Of a stretch of 64,000 nucleotides of DNA, positions 1 to 9,010 are shown piece after piece. Numbering within the stretch: position 1 is the stretch's first letter; each line of letters begins with the position of its first letter. Source of the stretch: JAJDIA01 sp031555145 (GTDB lineage: Bacteria; Bacteroidota; Bacteroidia; Bacteroidales; Tannerellaceae); assembly GCA_031555145.1 (NCBI GenBank), contig JAVBUR010000054.1, forward strand, positions 1 to 64,000. Direction: 5' to 3'. The notes under the pieces are model-generated. The model saw only the letters and a list, made by a program, of their open reading frames with translations, was not told the DNA's origin and did not search any database. Position numbers and translations under genes: made by a program.

Positions 1-564
1 TTTCATATTGTCCATCAACGGAGTTATGTTCGTATGTTTATGTATGTTGATTACTTTTACACCATTGATGGATGCAATTTCGGCATTACCTTCCTTGAGA
101 TCCCATTGACTGGGGAATTCACCTGCCTTTTCACGGGTTACATCATCGTCGAAAATAATCTTGTCGCCCGGCACAAAATCAGATTTGGCATACGCCATTT
201 CTAACGATTTGGCTGGTGTTGCAGCGCTATTACCGCCACTACCACTGCCGTTATCGCCGGCGCTTTGGGTTTTTGTATTGCCCGTTGCCGGTTGACTGTT
301 GCTGTTGGCGTTAGCGGCTTCATCCGTTTCCTGGCTCTCATCCTTGTTTTCGCTTTTTTCCTTATCTTTATAAGTATTGGGGTCGGTCACTTTGTCGATG
401 GCCTTGCTCACCCCCTGGTCGGTTTTTTGTTCCGACTTGCGAATGGTAGCGTCTTCGGCGCTTTTTTTGATGGCTTTTCCGAGCCGGTCGCCAAATTGTG
501 CTTGCGTGGTAGTGTAAGATGCCACCAATAGCACGGTCATTAATAATAATTGAATCCTTTTCAT
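1..564 (-). CDS. OmpA-family-type secreted protein, N-terminal part (cut by window edge)
   Basis: The reading frame runs from an ATG at 564 through the left edge with no stop, so only the first 188 residues are visible. It begins with a signal peptide (MKRIQLLLMTVLLVASYTTT, cleavage near QAQ). A low-complexity polar linker rich in Asn, Gly, Ser, Lys and Glu follows, to about residue 125. Then comes a segment containing SDFVPGDKIIFDDD and GEFPSQWDLKEGNAEI. I recognise that segment as the start of the N-terminal region of Bacteroidetes proteins that end in an OmpA peptidoglycan-binding domain; that end lies outside the window, so the family call is inference. The first 35 bases around the start are nearly identical to those of the gene starting at 2656. 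Confidence 0.6.
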   Translation of the reverse strand, partial: MKRIQLLLMTVLLVASYTTTQAQFGDRLGKAIKKSAEDATIRKSEQKTDQGVSKAIDKVTDPNTYKDKEKSENKDESQETDEAANANSNSQPATGNTKTQSAGDNGSGSGGNSAATPAKSLEMAYAKSDFVPGDKIIFDDDVTREKAGEFPSQWDLKEGNAEIASINGVKVINIHKHTNITPLMDNMK

Positions 565-600
565 GATGTTGAATTGTTGAATTGTTGAATATTGGAATAT

Positions 601-1230
601 TTATTGGGGTTCGGCGATACGGTATTCGCTGAGTTTGACCATATCGGCCAACGTAACGCCGCCCGCCTTGAATCCGGTAACTTCCGTATGTATGGTATGG
701 GTGCCTGTTTGGATATATTTCAGCGTGAAACCGTACTTGTTGTCTATCCAAAATGTACCCAACCCATCGCCATACGTATAGGTGTAGACGGTTGCATCGC
801 GTCCGGCAATTTTTTCGCTGCCGGTTTTCTTAAATCCACTGTCATCCAGGAAACTTGCATGCAAGAAAATGTGTGCGGCAAGCATTTGTTCAATACCCCG
901 ATATGCAAACTTTGGATCGTAGGGAAGAATCACGCCTGTTTTTTCCCGGTCGTTCAGTTTATAAGCCTTTCCTGCGCTTTCATCAACCAAAATCGACTGG
1001 TTACCCCATTCTCCTTCCATACGAAACGCCCACCCCTGCTCGCATCGTGCCTGGTAAAAATGATAGGGTTTTTGCCCCTGTGCATCGAAAACGAGCGAGA
1101 TACTGAAATTGGTGAGTTCGGCCTCAACTTCTTTTTTGGTTTTGGGCTTCCCGTCGCTTTGTTGCGGCGTTTGTGCGCCGGCATGCAGCATCAGCGGTAA
1201 GGTTACGAATAAAAATATTATCCTTTTCAT
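601..1230 (-). CDS. secreted LolA-like / DUF4412-like protein of unknown function
   Basis: 209 residues. I chose the ATG at 1230 because it opens a clean signal peptide (MKRIIFLFVTLPLMLHAGAQ); the frame is open to 1305 but the extra N-terminus is hydrophobic and not signal-like. The mature part is a run of short beta-like strands with many aromatic residues (FSISLVFDAQGQKPYHFYQA, GLGTFWIDNKYGFTLKY). It resembles the periplasmic half-barrel fold seen in LolA and DUF4412 proteins, but no catalytic motif is visible. It lies 36 bases upstream of the OmpA-type gene, same strand, probably co-transcribed. Periplasmic location is well supported by the signal peptide; the function is unknown. Confidence 0.6.
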   Translation of the reverse strand: MKRIIFLFVTLPLMLHAGAQTPQQSDGKPKTKKEVEAELTNFSISLVFDAQGQKPYHFYQARCEQGWAFRMEGEWGNQSILVDESAGKAYKLNDREKTGVILPYDPKFAYRGIEQMLAAHIFLHASFLDDSGFKKTGSEKIAGRDATVYTYTYGDGLGTFWIDNKYGFTLKYIQTGTHTIHTEVTGFKAGGVTLADMVKLSEYRIAEPQ

Positions 1231-1330
1231 GAATGGTTTGTTTTGGACAAATACAAAGGCAGCCAAAACAATCATCGACAAATCGATATTGAATGTTGTC
1301 TTCATGATGAATTATTTTATGATTGTTCTT

Positions 1331-1918
1331 TTACAATCCCGTAACGCTACCGGCAAGAAGAACTGCGCCTAACACAAATGCCACAGCCACAGAGACCACA
1401 ATCACGCACACCAAACTGATGATGAAATACGGAGTGACTTTGTCTTCGGGCGTTTTCATCATTGGAACCAAGCCGGTATACAGGATAAACAAGCCGTAGA
1501 GGCCGGCCAACGTTGCGATTATCCGTAATGATGGGATGATGTAGAATATCCCGGCAAGGCACATGGGTGTGTAGGAATAAGCCACCAACGCAAAAGCGCG
1601 GTCGAAATTCTTCGCCGAACCGAACGAATCGGCTAACAGGTTGATGACAAACGCAGTGAGATAAGCGCCGCCAATTGTAGTAATGAGCGAAACGACGGCC
1701 TGCCGTACTCCCCAGCCAATGGTACCGCCAATGTGAATGCCTAATACGTTATATCCGATCAGTCCCTGCCCGATGAATTGGCACACTGCCGGTATGAGCG
1801 CCAGAAGCAGCAGGTAAGAGGTAAGAATGGATGTGTTCGGGAGCTGCTCTGCTTCAATAACCGCCCATTCCGTTTTCGGGGTTACCAGTATGTTTTTTAC
1901 ACGATTTATGATATTCAT
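1331..1918 (-). CDS. Yip1-domain integral membrane protein
   Basis: 195 residues with about five hydrophobic segments (near residues 33-50, 70-95, 105-125, 130-150, 165-190). The N-terminus MNIINRVKNILVTPKTEW, with the WxVIE continuation, is the typical start of bacterial Yip1-domain proteins. There is no signal peptide and no catalytic motif. The family is widespread in Bacteroidetes and its bacterial role is not established. It sits between two secreted-protein genes on the same strand (100 and 45 bases away), which suggests one transcriptional unit concerned with the envelope. Confidence 0.7.
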   Translation of the reverse strand: MNIINRVKNILVTPKTEWAVIEAEQLPNTSILTSYLLLLALIPAVCQFIGQGLIGYNVLGIHIGGTIGWGVRQAVVSLITTIGGAYLTAFVINLLADSFGSAKNFDRAFALVAYSYTPMCLAGIFYIIPSLRIIATLAGLYGLFILYTGLVPMMKTPEDKVTPYFIISLVCVIVVSVAVAFVLGAVLLAGSVTGL

Positions 1919-1963
1919 GATCTTTTGATGGTTATGTTATAATTAAACTTTGAACTTTAAACT

Positions 1964-2656
1964 TTACAGTTTCATTTCCACTAATTCTGTGCTGCCTTGC
2001 AGTTTGTCCTTGTCGTTGTAGGTTTCGGTTTTCACGGTACCCACCCCGGGCGCATACCACGATACGGTGCGAGCCGTTACATCCCTTTTCATGACAGTGG
2101 TGGTAACGGTTTGGGTGATTTTGTGGCATTTGAACGTCCCTGCCGGAACCGTTACATCCTCAATGGCCAGGCATTTACCGTCGGTCATCTTCATCACGGT
2201 TTTCATCTTCATGATCGTCATGTCAATGGTCATGGTCATGTCCGCATCCTTGAGCGACTGCCCGGGCTGCATGTTGTTGGGCAACTCCATCGGCACGCCG
2301 GTGACCTCCATCTTCATCTGCTGGTCTTTCATCTGGCCGGCAAACACCTGGTTCATGTCCATGAACACAACGTCGTCCTTGATGGTGACCTTGCAGGGTA
2401 CTTCCACCGGCGGATCGGACGGTTTCTGGTTCTTGTCCAACAATTCCAACACATACGAGATGGACATGTTGCTGCCCGAGCCTTCCACGTCTTGAACGGT
2501 TTGCCGCGAATAGCTGTCCGCTTTCCCTTTGGCGTTTTTGTTTGCATATACCTGCACGGTTCCCGCCTTGGTGGGGAAAAAACTGTTCTGGGCACTTGCG
2601 TCAACTACCATACAGGTGGCTAATGCCGTCATTAATAATAATTTAATCCTTTTCAT
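1964..2656 (-). CDS. secreted TapB/DUF3108-like protein
   Basis: 230 residues with a signal peptide (MKRIKLLLMTALATCMVVDA, cleavage after SAQ). The mature domain is beta-rich. Its second half holds the pattern ITIxDVTVPAGTFKCHKI followed by VSWYAPGVGTVKTE, which is the hallmark of the TapB/DUF3108 fold (a periplasmic barrel-like domain in which a 'pure' property is converted to a trackable surface protein). The centre is unusually Met- and Lys-rich (MTMTIDMTIMKMKTVMKMTD). No enzyme function is indicated. The start codon lies in a 35-base segment shared with the gene at 564. Confidence 0.6.
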   Translation of the reverse strand: MKRIKLLLMTALATCMVVDASAQNSFFPTKAGTVQVYANKNAKGKADSYSRQTVQDVEGSGSNMSISYVLELLDKNQKPSDPPVEVPCKVTIKDDVVFMDMNQVFAGQMKDQQMKMEVTGVPMELPNNMQPGQSLKDADMTMTIDMTIMKMKTVMKMTDGKCLAIEDVTVPAGTFKCHKITQTVTTTVMKRDVTARTVSWYAPGVGTVKTETYNDKDKLQGSTELVEMKL

Positions 2657-2792
2657 GATGTTTTGTTTTTTGATTTATATTGTATTAGCGATTTTTCGAA
2701 TAATAAAGGTATGTTGTGAAGTGAAAACCTCCATGCACTGTTGGGCGTTTAAGTCAACCGACATGGAGGAACATCCACATCACAGGATTTAA

Positions 2793-3365
2793 TTAAAACT
2801 TCAATGACGCGCCAAGATTCAGTATGGCAATGCCGTAGCCTAATTCGGCGAAAGCTGCGAACGAATCGGTAAAATAATACCGGGCGCCAACAAACCATGA
2901 CCAGGTGAACCCGCTGGCGGCAGCAGAACCTAAGCCTGTTTTGTTCCCTGTCCATTTCTGGGAAACGATATCATAACCCAACATCAGGCCGGTGTATGTA
3001 TCCAATTTATCCAAAAAAGCGTAGTGCAACGCTCCGCGGGCGCCGATGATGATGTTACTGCTTTTCCAGCCGTATTTATCACCCATAATGGTTTCATCCC
3101 ATTTAGCCGAGGAATAGCCCAACAGACCGCCCACGCCGATGGAACTTTTTTCGTCCCAAAGGTTGTCTTTTACGCAATGTTCGTAGTATACCGAAATAGC
3201 AGGTATCCGCTTGATGCCCGAACCGTAGTAACCCGAATAAAGGTTTCCGCCAAAACCGATACCGAGCCCCACTACATTGTCTTTTTGCACAAACGAGGTT
3301 TTTTGTGCCGATACCTGCAAAGCAGCAAAACTTAGAATTAAACACGCCATTACTAATTTATTCAT
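2793..3365 (-). CDS. small outer-membrane beta-barrel protein
   Basis: 190 residues. The frame extends to a TTG at 3377, but the ATG at 3365 (MNKLVMACLILSFAALQVSA) gives a normal signal peptide and is preferred. The mature protein alternates hydrophobic and polar residues in Gly-rich strands (NVVGLGIGFGGNLYSGYYGS, FVGARYYFTDSFAAFAELGY) and ends in a strand finishing with Phe (LGASLKF), as expected for an outer-membrane barrel recognised by the Bam machinery. This size matches 8-stranded porin-like or OmpX/OmpW-like proteins. The ligand is unknown. It is divergent from the two-component system to its right. Confidence 0.65.
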   Translation of the reverse strand: MNKLVMACLILSFAALQVSAQKTSFVQKDNVVGLGIGFGGNLYSGYYGSGIKRIPAISVYYEHCVKDNLWDEKSSIGVGGLLGYSSAKWDETIMGDKYGWKSSNIIIGARGALHYAFLDKLDTYTGLMLGYDIVSQKWTGNKTGLGSAAASGFTWSWFVGARYYFTDSFAAFAELGYGIAILNLGASLKF

Positions 3366-3526
3366 TTGTTTTTTCAATAAAAATCACTCCTACTCATAAG
3401 GCTTTTCGGAATCCGCCATTCGTTTAATGTTGATGCAAAAATATGCGCAGTCTTTTTCTCGAAAATTACCAGAAATGGTAATTTTTGAAGTTGACGTCCA
3501 AATTATTTTTGCATTGGATTTTGTTG

Positions 3527-3534
3527 TACATTTG
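3527..3534 (+). promoter_or_regulatory. TAnnTTTG -7 box upstream of the histidine kinase
   Basis: TAcaTTTG matches the Bacteroidetes primary-sigma -7 element. It lies 46 bases upstream of the kinase start. A TTTG at 3508-3511 could serve as -33, but the 15-base spacing is shorter than usual. Confidence 0.5.
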
Positions 3535-3580
3535 GGTGACTAATAGTTGGCTGATGTTTAATCCGATTGAATTTTAAAAA

Positions 3581-5470
3581 ATGAAACTGAAGGCTTTTTA
3601 TAAGAATGTAGTGTTGTTGGTATTATTGATGATGTGCGGGACAACTATGCGGGCGCAAAACCTGGACTCCCTGGAAAGAGTAGCAGAAAACGGTGCAACC
3701 GATGCACGGATCAATGCCCTGGAAAAACTTGCCATGCATTATCGTGACAACAATCCACCCAAAGCATTTCTCCATGCCCGTAAATATCTTAACTTGGCAA
3801 TCCGTGAAAAGAACCTTTCCCGGCAAGGAAAAGCATACAACATCATAGGGTATGCACATTTTCGTCAGGACGCTTCCGATAGCGCATTATTCTACTATAA
3901 ACGAGTGCTCGAAATATTTGAACAGACCGGCGAAAAAAATGAAATTGCAGCAGCACTCTACAATTTAGGAATCGCTGAATTGCACATGCAGAGATTCAAC
4001 GCTTCTATCGATAATTTTCTGAAGGCCTTGGAATACTACAAAAGCGTCAATGATGAAAATAATATGGCCGACATATATCTGGGTATTGCTATGGTATATA
4101 AAAATAAAAGCACTTTTAACCTGAAGAAATTGACTGAATATTCCTTTAAGGCAATTGAAATACAACATCGTATGGGCGATGTGGCGGGAGAAGGAATCAC
4201 GTATTACAATTTGTCAACATTGGACGAATTGGATCAGGAACTTGCTTTACAATACGGTGAAAAATCACTTGAATGTTTCAGGAAATACGGGGAACCGTTT
4301 TACATAGCTAAAGCATTATTGGCTACAGCCAATACATTATCCACTTTGGGTAACACCGGTAAAGCTGCTGCGTATCTGGATGAAGCCGGAAAAATCGCAG
4401 AAAGTTTGGATAATGAAAACTTGAAATGGAGTGTAACTTATTCCAAAGCATTTTATCACTACCATAGTAAAGATTACCCTAAAGCAAAGATATTTGCGGA
4501 AGAATTACTCAAATCAAGCACCACGCAGTTTGAAAAAGATGATATGTTGTCGGCATTATTACTCCGCATTTCCATAGCAGGCGGCTACACGGACGATGCC
4601 TTTAAATACCTGGATATAGAAAACGAAAAGATCAATAACGGCAATACGAAAGAATGGGAGGTCAAACTGTCGGAAATGGAAGCCAAATATGAAACAGAAA
4701 AAAAAGAACTCAAAATATCTGTCCTGGAAAAAGAAAAACAGTTGTACATCTGGCTGGGGATTGCCGGAGGCGCAACATTTTTATTGACACTGGCGTTTTT
4801 AGTGGTACGGCAACGACTGACCCGGCAGAAAGTCGCCCGTCTGGAGAAAGAAAAACAACTGGTAGCCACCCAGGCGGTGTTAGACGGCGAAACCACCGAA
4901 CGTGCGCGCCTGGCCCGCGACCTGCACGACGGCTTGGGCGGCATGTTATCAGTGGTCAAATTAAATTTAAATGACATGAAAAATGGAGTAAGTATTGAAA
5001 GTGAAGACCTTGTGCGTTTCAACCGTGTAGTAGGCCTGCTGGACGAGTCGATTCAAGAACTGCGGCGCGTGGCACACAACATGATGCCCGACTCGCTCGC
5101 CCGTTACGGCTTGCGGGTGTCGCTTGGCGACTTTTGCAACAGCATCCCCGGAGCGGTGTTCAGCCACTACGGCGTTGACGAACGCCTGGATTCCAAGTTG
5201 GAAGTGATGATCTACCGTACGGTGCACGAACTGGTGAACAACGCGCTGAAACATGCCGTCGCCACCGAAATCATCGTACAGATGATCCAGGATTACGACC
5301 GTGTATCCATCACCGTGCAGGACGATGGCCGCGGCTTCGACCCCGCTGCGGCCACTTCTGGCACCGGACTGAACAACATCCGAAACCGCGTAGGCTCATA
5401 CAACGGCCGCATGGACGTGTATTCCGAGCCGGGCAAAGGCACGGAAATAAATGTAGAGTTTAAATTATAG
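3581..5470 (+). CDS. TPR-sensor histidine kinase of the HisKA_3 (NarL partner) class
   Basis: 629 residues: signal peptide (residues 1-25, ending MRAQ), a TPR-rich periplasmic sensor (about 30-370; motifs such as ALYNLGIAELHMQRFNASID), a coiled stretch, one membrane helix (about 389-408), then a cytoplasmic kinase. The phospho-accepting His is H449 in ERARLARDLHDGLGG (HisKA_3 type). The ATPase domain shows the N box (ELVNNALKHA), G1 (DDGRGFD) and G2 (GTGLNNIRNRV). The response regulator gene follows 20 bases later. The signal sensed is unknown; TPR sensors usually bind peptides or proteins. Base composition changes sharply within the gene near 4850: hand counts give 17 G+C of 60 at 4081-4140 and 37 of 60 at 5041-5100. 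Confidence 0.92.
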   Translation: MKLKAFYKNVVLLVLLMMCGTTMRAQNLDSLERVAENGATDARINALEKLAMHYRDNNPPKAFLHARKYLNLAIREKNLSRQGKAYNIIGYAHFRQDASDSALFYYKRVLEIFEQTGEKNEIAAALYNLGIAELHMQRFNASIDNFLKALEYYKSVNDENNMADIYLGIAMVYKNKSTFNLKKLTEYSFKAIEIQHRMGDVAGEGITYYNLSTLDELDQELALQYGEKSLECFRKYGEPFYIAKALLATANTLSTLGNTGKAAAYLDEAGKIAESLDNENLKWSVTYSKAFYHYHSKDYPKAKIFAEELLKSSTTQFEKDDMLSALLLRISIAGGYTDDAFKYLDIENEKINNGNTKEWEVKLSEMEAKYETEKKELKISVLEKEKQLYIWLGIAGGATFLLTLAFLVVRQRLTRQKVARLEKEKQLVATQAVLDGETTERARLARDLHDGLGGMLSVVKLNLNDMKNGVSIESEDLVRFNRVVGLLDESIQELRRVAHNMMPDSLARYGLRVSLGDFCNSIPGAVFSHYGVDERLDSKLEVMIYRTVHELVNNALKHAVATEIIVQMIQDYDRVSITVQDDGRGFDPAAATSGTGLNNIRNRVGSYNGRMDVYSEPGKGTEINVEFKL

Positions 5471-5490
5471 GCTTCCTAAATCTATCTTAG

Positions 5491-6102
5491 ATGATTACCG
5501 TACAAATCGTAGACGACCACCGGATGTTTGTGGAAGGACTGGAAAAGATCATTACCGGATCGGAACTTGCCAGGATCATCGGCAAGGCGCATAGCGCCCG
5601 CGAATGTTGGAACATGTTGGCCTGGGAACAGGCCGACGTGTTGCTGTTAGACGTCCACCTGCCCGACGGTAACGGCGTTGACCTTTGTCCGCTGATCAAG
5701 CAGAAATACCCGGCATTGAAGATCCTTGCATTGACCAGTTTCGCCGAATATGCCGTAGTTAGCCGCATGTTAGAGAACGGCGCAATGGGTTACGTGCTGA
5801 AAAACGCCATGCCGGAAGAAATCATCCAGGGCATTGAAACGGTGGCCGGTGGCGAAAAGTTCCTGTGCCACGAAGTAGACCTGCTGCTCAAGAAACAAGC
5901 CGACCGTGCCGTGATCCTCACCCGCAAGGAACGCGAACTGCTCCGGTTGATCTCCGAAGGATACATCAGCAGCGAGATCGCCGAAAAGATGAACCTGGGC
6001 ATCGACAGCATCAACAACTACCGGAAAAACCTGCTGTTAAAATTAGATGCACGCAATACGGCTGTACTGGTGAAGATTGCAATGGAGCAGAAGTTGATTT
6101 AA
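5491..6102 (+). CDS. NarL/FixJ-family response regulator
   Basis: 203 residues. The receiver domain (1-120) has the acidic pair D8-D9, the phosphorylated D54 in LLLDVHLPDGNG, the conserved T/S (LALTSF) and K (YVLKNA). A LuxR-type helix-turn-helix covers about 138-200 (LTRKERELLRLISEGYISSE, then IAEKMNLGIDSINNYRKNLL). It directly follows the HisKA_3 kinase, so it is almost certainly its cognate DNA-binding partner. Targets are unknown; the divergent envelope genes at 1-3365 are the nearest candidates, by position only. Confidence 0.95.
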   Translation: MITVQIVDDHRMFVEGLEKIITGSELARIIGKAHSARECWNMLAWEQADVLLLDVHLPDGNGVDLCPLIKQKYPALKILALTSFAEYAVVSRMLENGAMGYVLKNAMPEEIIQGIETVAGGEKFLCHEVDLLLKKQADRAVILTRKERELLRLISEGYISSEIAEKMNLGIDSINNYRKNLLLKLDARNTAVLVKIAMEQKLI

Positions 6103-6238
6103 TGGATAGCGCTCCCACAACACCATAAATCGTGTGTTTCAGATGTTCACCATAAACGGAATATGCGGCATAATTGAGCGGTAATTCAATGTGTAGTCGG
6201 ATATGCAGGCACTACATAACGTATTGCCTATTTGATGA

Positions 6239-7315
6239 CTATTTGCGATTGAAAAACATTTCGGCGGAGAAGGTCAGATTCTGACCCATTCCGGTATGGC
6301 AGTTGGTAACGGTGAGCGTTCCTGCTTTGGATAACCCCAAAAGAACCGTTTTCTTAGCAGGAAACAGGTACAGTTTACCATCATCGCCGGTCATCCGGAA
6401 AGGGATGTCGGAAACGTTCGTTATTTCAAACATCTTATCGGTTACGGGCTGTATCGTCAGGCACGCCAACACCAGCGGTTGCAGGTATTCGGGCTTACCC
6501 GCCAGTTCCCCGTAAAAGAATGCCACCGTACGTTTGGCAAACAATGCGTCGCGGATACCTTTCTCGCTTTTTTCGGTAGCAAAAACTAAGGTCATGGGGC
6601 GGATATTCGAGCCGTAATCGCCGGTTACCGTATTGTGGATGTCCGAGTTGGCCATAAATGCCAGGTTGTATTTGTTGCACCAGTCGAAAACAACCGGGTA
6701 ATACTCCATGTGGTTAAACACTTCTACGCCGTCGATCTTCTTCTCACGGATCAACTGCTCGTGTACCGGGTAGAAGGTCGACTTGTCGTCAGGCCATCCC
6801 GGATGGTTCCACATGATGTACGCACCCTGTTTCTTCGCTTCGTTGATGGCAACCAGAGGATCGCTTACATCCAAAGGGCTTACATCGTTAACGAAAAGAG
6901 CATTCAGGTGGCCGATCGGCTTTTCGCGCGTGATCTCCGTTCCCTTGATCACGATAAAGCCTATACCGTCGCCCGCTTTCTTTGCTATCTTGTACGACTC
7001 GTTCAGGTCGCCCTTCAATATCTCCTTATTGGGACGGTATTCGATATGATCGGTAATGGCAATGGCATCCAACCCGTATTGCCATGCCTCGTTTACACGG
7101 ATATCCGGCCATACCTTCCCATCGGAAAAGATCGTGTGGATGTGAAAATCGCACTTTAAGGTTTGATAACCGGCAAAACCCGGGATCGCTATTTCAGTCC
7201 GCACGCGCGACTGGTTGAATTCCTGCAGCTCGTAAACGTCCTGGTTACGGAGCTGGGCCTGCACCGTAATGGTAAACGCACAGGCAAGGCAAATGACAAA
7301 TGCAAAGGTTCTCAT
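6239..7315 (-). CDS. secreted PHP-domain phosphoesterase (Sb-PDE-like)
   Basis: 358 residues with a signal peptide (MRTFAFVICLACAFTITVQA). The PHP metal-binding motifs are intact: CDFHIHTIFSDG (H58, H60), AITDHIEYRP, GTEITRE, MWNHPGW and ANSDIHN. PHP proteins use a trinuclear metal site to hydrolyse phosphoester bonds. The best-matching annotated group I know of in Bacteroidetes is the Sb-PDE family of phosphodiesterases. The secreted location suggests it scavenges phosphate from phosphodiesters in the periplasm. A C-terminal beta domain of about 80 residues (from roughly 270) follows the catalytic part. The substrate is unknown. Confidence 0.8.
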   Translation of the reverse strand: MRTFAFVICLACAFTITVQAQLRNQDVYELQEFNQSRVRTEIAIPGFAGYQTLKCDFHIHTIFSDGKVWPDIRVNEAWQYGLDAIAITDHIEYRPNKEILKGDLNESYKIAKKAGDGIGFIVIKGTEITREKPIGHLNALFVNDVSPLDVSDPLVAINEAKKQGAYIMWNHPGWPDDKSTFYPVHEQLIREKKIDGVEVFNHMEYYPVVFDWCNKYNLAFMANSDIHNTVTGDYGSNIRPMTLVFATEKSEKGIRDALFAKRTVAFFYGELAGKPEYLQPLVLACLTIQPVTDKMFEITNVSDIPFRMTGDDGKLYLFPAKKTVLLGLSKAGTLTVTNCHTGMGQNLTFSAEMFFNRK

Positions 7316-7343
7316 GGATGGATGGGTTTGAAATGATTGTGTA

Positions 7344-7351
7344 CAAAGATA
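7344..7351 (-). promoter_or_regulatory. -7 box for the PHP phosphoesterase gene
   Basis: On the minus strand this reads TAtcTTTG, 28 bases upstream of the start codon. No good -33 element is seen at the expected distance. Confidence 0.45.
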
Positions 7352-7532
7352 GCAAGAATTTTTCTTATCCGGTAATCAATCATCCCGGCTTGCGCCCGCA
7401 TTCCTATCCTGGCGTTTGGCCGAACCGCCACATATGCCAACTCTTGAAAACAACCCGGTGATGCGGGAAAATGATCAATTGGCTGCAGAAATGATTTTTT
7501 TTACTATTTTCGTCAGAACAAATATTCACAAA

Positions 7533-8954
7533 ATGAAATATAAATCTTTGTTTTCCTTTGCGATGGCCGGCTTTTCAGCATCCGGTTTTTCTGCTTCGCC
7601 CACCAATATTATCATCATCAACCTGGATGATGTTGGATATGGCGACTTTTCGATGAACGGCGCTTACGGGTATACCACGCCAAATATCGACAAAATGGCC
7701 GCCAACGGGATGCGGTTCACTCATTTCCTGGCTGCACAACCCATCAGCGGCGCTTCACGGGCGGGACTTTTAACAGGTTGTTATCCCAATCGCATCGGTT
7801 TTTCGGGCGCTCCGGGGCCAAACTCCGATTATGGCATTCATCCCGACGAAATGACGATGGGCGAATTGCTCAAGCAGAAAGGATACAGCACTGCCATATT
7901 CGGCAAATGGCATCTGGGCGACGCAAAGCCTTTCCTCCCGTTGCAAAACGGCTTTGATGAATATTACGGCTTGCCTTATTCCAACGACATGTGGCCTTTC
8001 CACCCGCAACAAGGCGAAGTCTTCAATTTTCCGGACCTTCCCAGTTTCGATGGAAACGAAATCGTCGGATACAACACCGATCAGTCCAGATTCACCACCG
8101 ACTATACCGAACGTACGGTTGCCTTCATCAAGAAAAACCGGAAAAACCCCTTCTTTGTGTACCTGGCGCATTCCATGCCGCATGTTCCACTGGCCGTCTC
8201 GGACAAGTTTAAAGGCAAAAGCGAGCAGGGACTCTATGGCGACGTTTTGATGGAGATCGACTGGAGTGTAGGCGAACTGTTAAAGACTCTGCACGAATTG
8301 GAGCTCGAAGAAAACACCCTGGTGATCCTCACCTCCGACAACGGCCCGTGGGCAAACTACGGCAACCATGCCGGTTCGGCTGCCGGACTGCGGGAAGCCA
8401 AAGCCACCACCTTCGACGGCGGTAACCGCGTGCCCTGCATCATGTATTGGAAAGGGAAGACTCTACCGGGTACGACCTGCAACCGCCTGGCTTCACATAT
8501 TGATCTGTTGCCTACGTTGGCAGAGATCAGCGGAGCGGCGCTTCCCACCCGCAAGATTGACGGCGTCAGTATCCTTCCTTTGATCAAGGGCGACCAGACG
8601 GCGAATCCGCGTGAATCTTTTGTGTATTACTTTCAGAAGAACGACTTGGAAGCTGTGACCGACGGGATGTTCAAGTTGGTATTTCCACATAAATATGTTA
8701 CCTATGGAGCTTATGCCCCCGGGAATGACGGGCAACCGGGCCGACTGGCAAACGTAGAATTGTTTAAAGCCGAGATGTATGACCTGCGTCGTGATCCGGG
8801 TGAGCGTTACGATGTATTGTCGCAGTATCCCGAAGACGCTGCTAAGTTGATGCAGATAGCCGACCGCATGCGGGAAGAGTTGGGCGATAACCTCACCCGA
8901 CGAAGAGGGGAAGAAGTACGTGAGCCGGGACGGATTACGCCTAAAAAACAGTGA
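7533..8954 (+). CDS. secreted sulfatase, serine type
   Basis: 473 residues. The frame is open upstream to a TTG at 7416, but the ATG at 7533 starts a signal-peptide-like segment (MKYKSLFSFAMAGFSASGFS) and is preferred. The alkaline-phosphatase-superfamily fold is clear: INLDDVGYGD (metal ligands D32, D33), the sulfatase signature S72-G-A-S-R-AGLLTG, FGKWHLG, SDNGPW and a C-terminal subdomain. The modified residue is Ser rather than Cys, so activation needs an anaerobic sulfatase-maturating enzyme (anSME), which is not encoded in this window. It likely removes sulfate from host or dietary glycans, in the S1 family. It is divergent from the phosphoesterase gene. Confidence 0.9.
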   Translation: MKYKSLFSFAMAGFSASGFSASPTNIIIINLDDVGYGDFSMNGAYGYTTPNIDKMAANGMRFTHFLAAQPISGASRAGLLTGCYPNRIGFSGAPGPNSDYGIHPDEMTMGELLKQKGYSTAIFGKWHLGDAKPFLPLQNGFDEYYGLPYSNDMWPFHPQQGEVFNFPDLPSFDGNEIVGYNTDQSRFTTDYTERTVAFIKKNRKNPFFVYLAHSMPHVPLAVSDKFKGKSEQGLYGDVLMEIDWSVGELLKTLHELELEENTLVILTSDNGPWANYGNHAGSAAGLREAKATTFDGGNRVPCIMYWKGKTLPGTTCNRLASHIDLLPTLAEISGAALPTRKIDGVSILPLIKGDQTANPRESFVYYFQKNDLEAVTDGMFKLVFPHKYVTYGAYAPGNDGQPGRLANVELFKAEMYDLRRDPGERYDVLSQYPEDAAKLMQIADRMREELGDNLTRRRGEEVREPGRITPKKQ

Positions 8955-9010
8955 CTTGATGATTGTCCTATTTAAAGGAGGAATCGTTTGCAGTCATTGA
9001 TCAGGGAATA

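Noticed and set aside
592..1200. Plus-strand frame of 202 codons opposite the LolA-like gene
   Set aside because: No signal, domain or start support; the minus-strand gene has a signal peptide and fits the operon.
3366..3377. TTG at 3377 as start of the barrel protein
   Set aside because: The ATG at 3365 gives a standard signal peptide; nothing supports the rarer codon.
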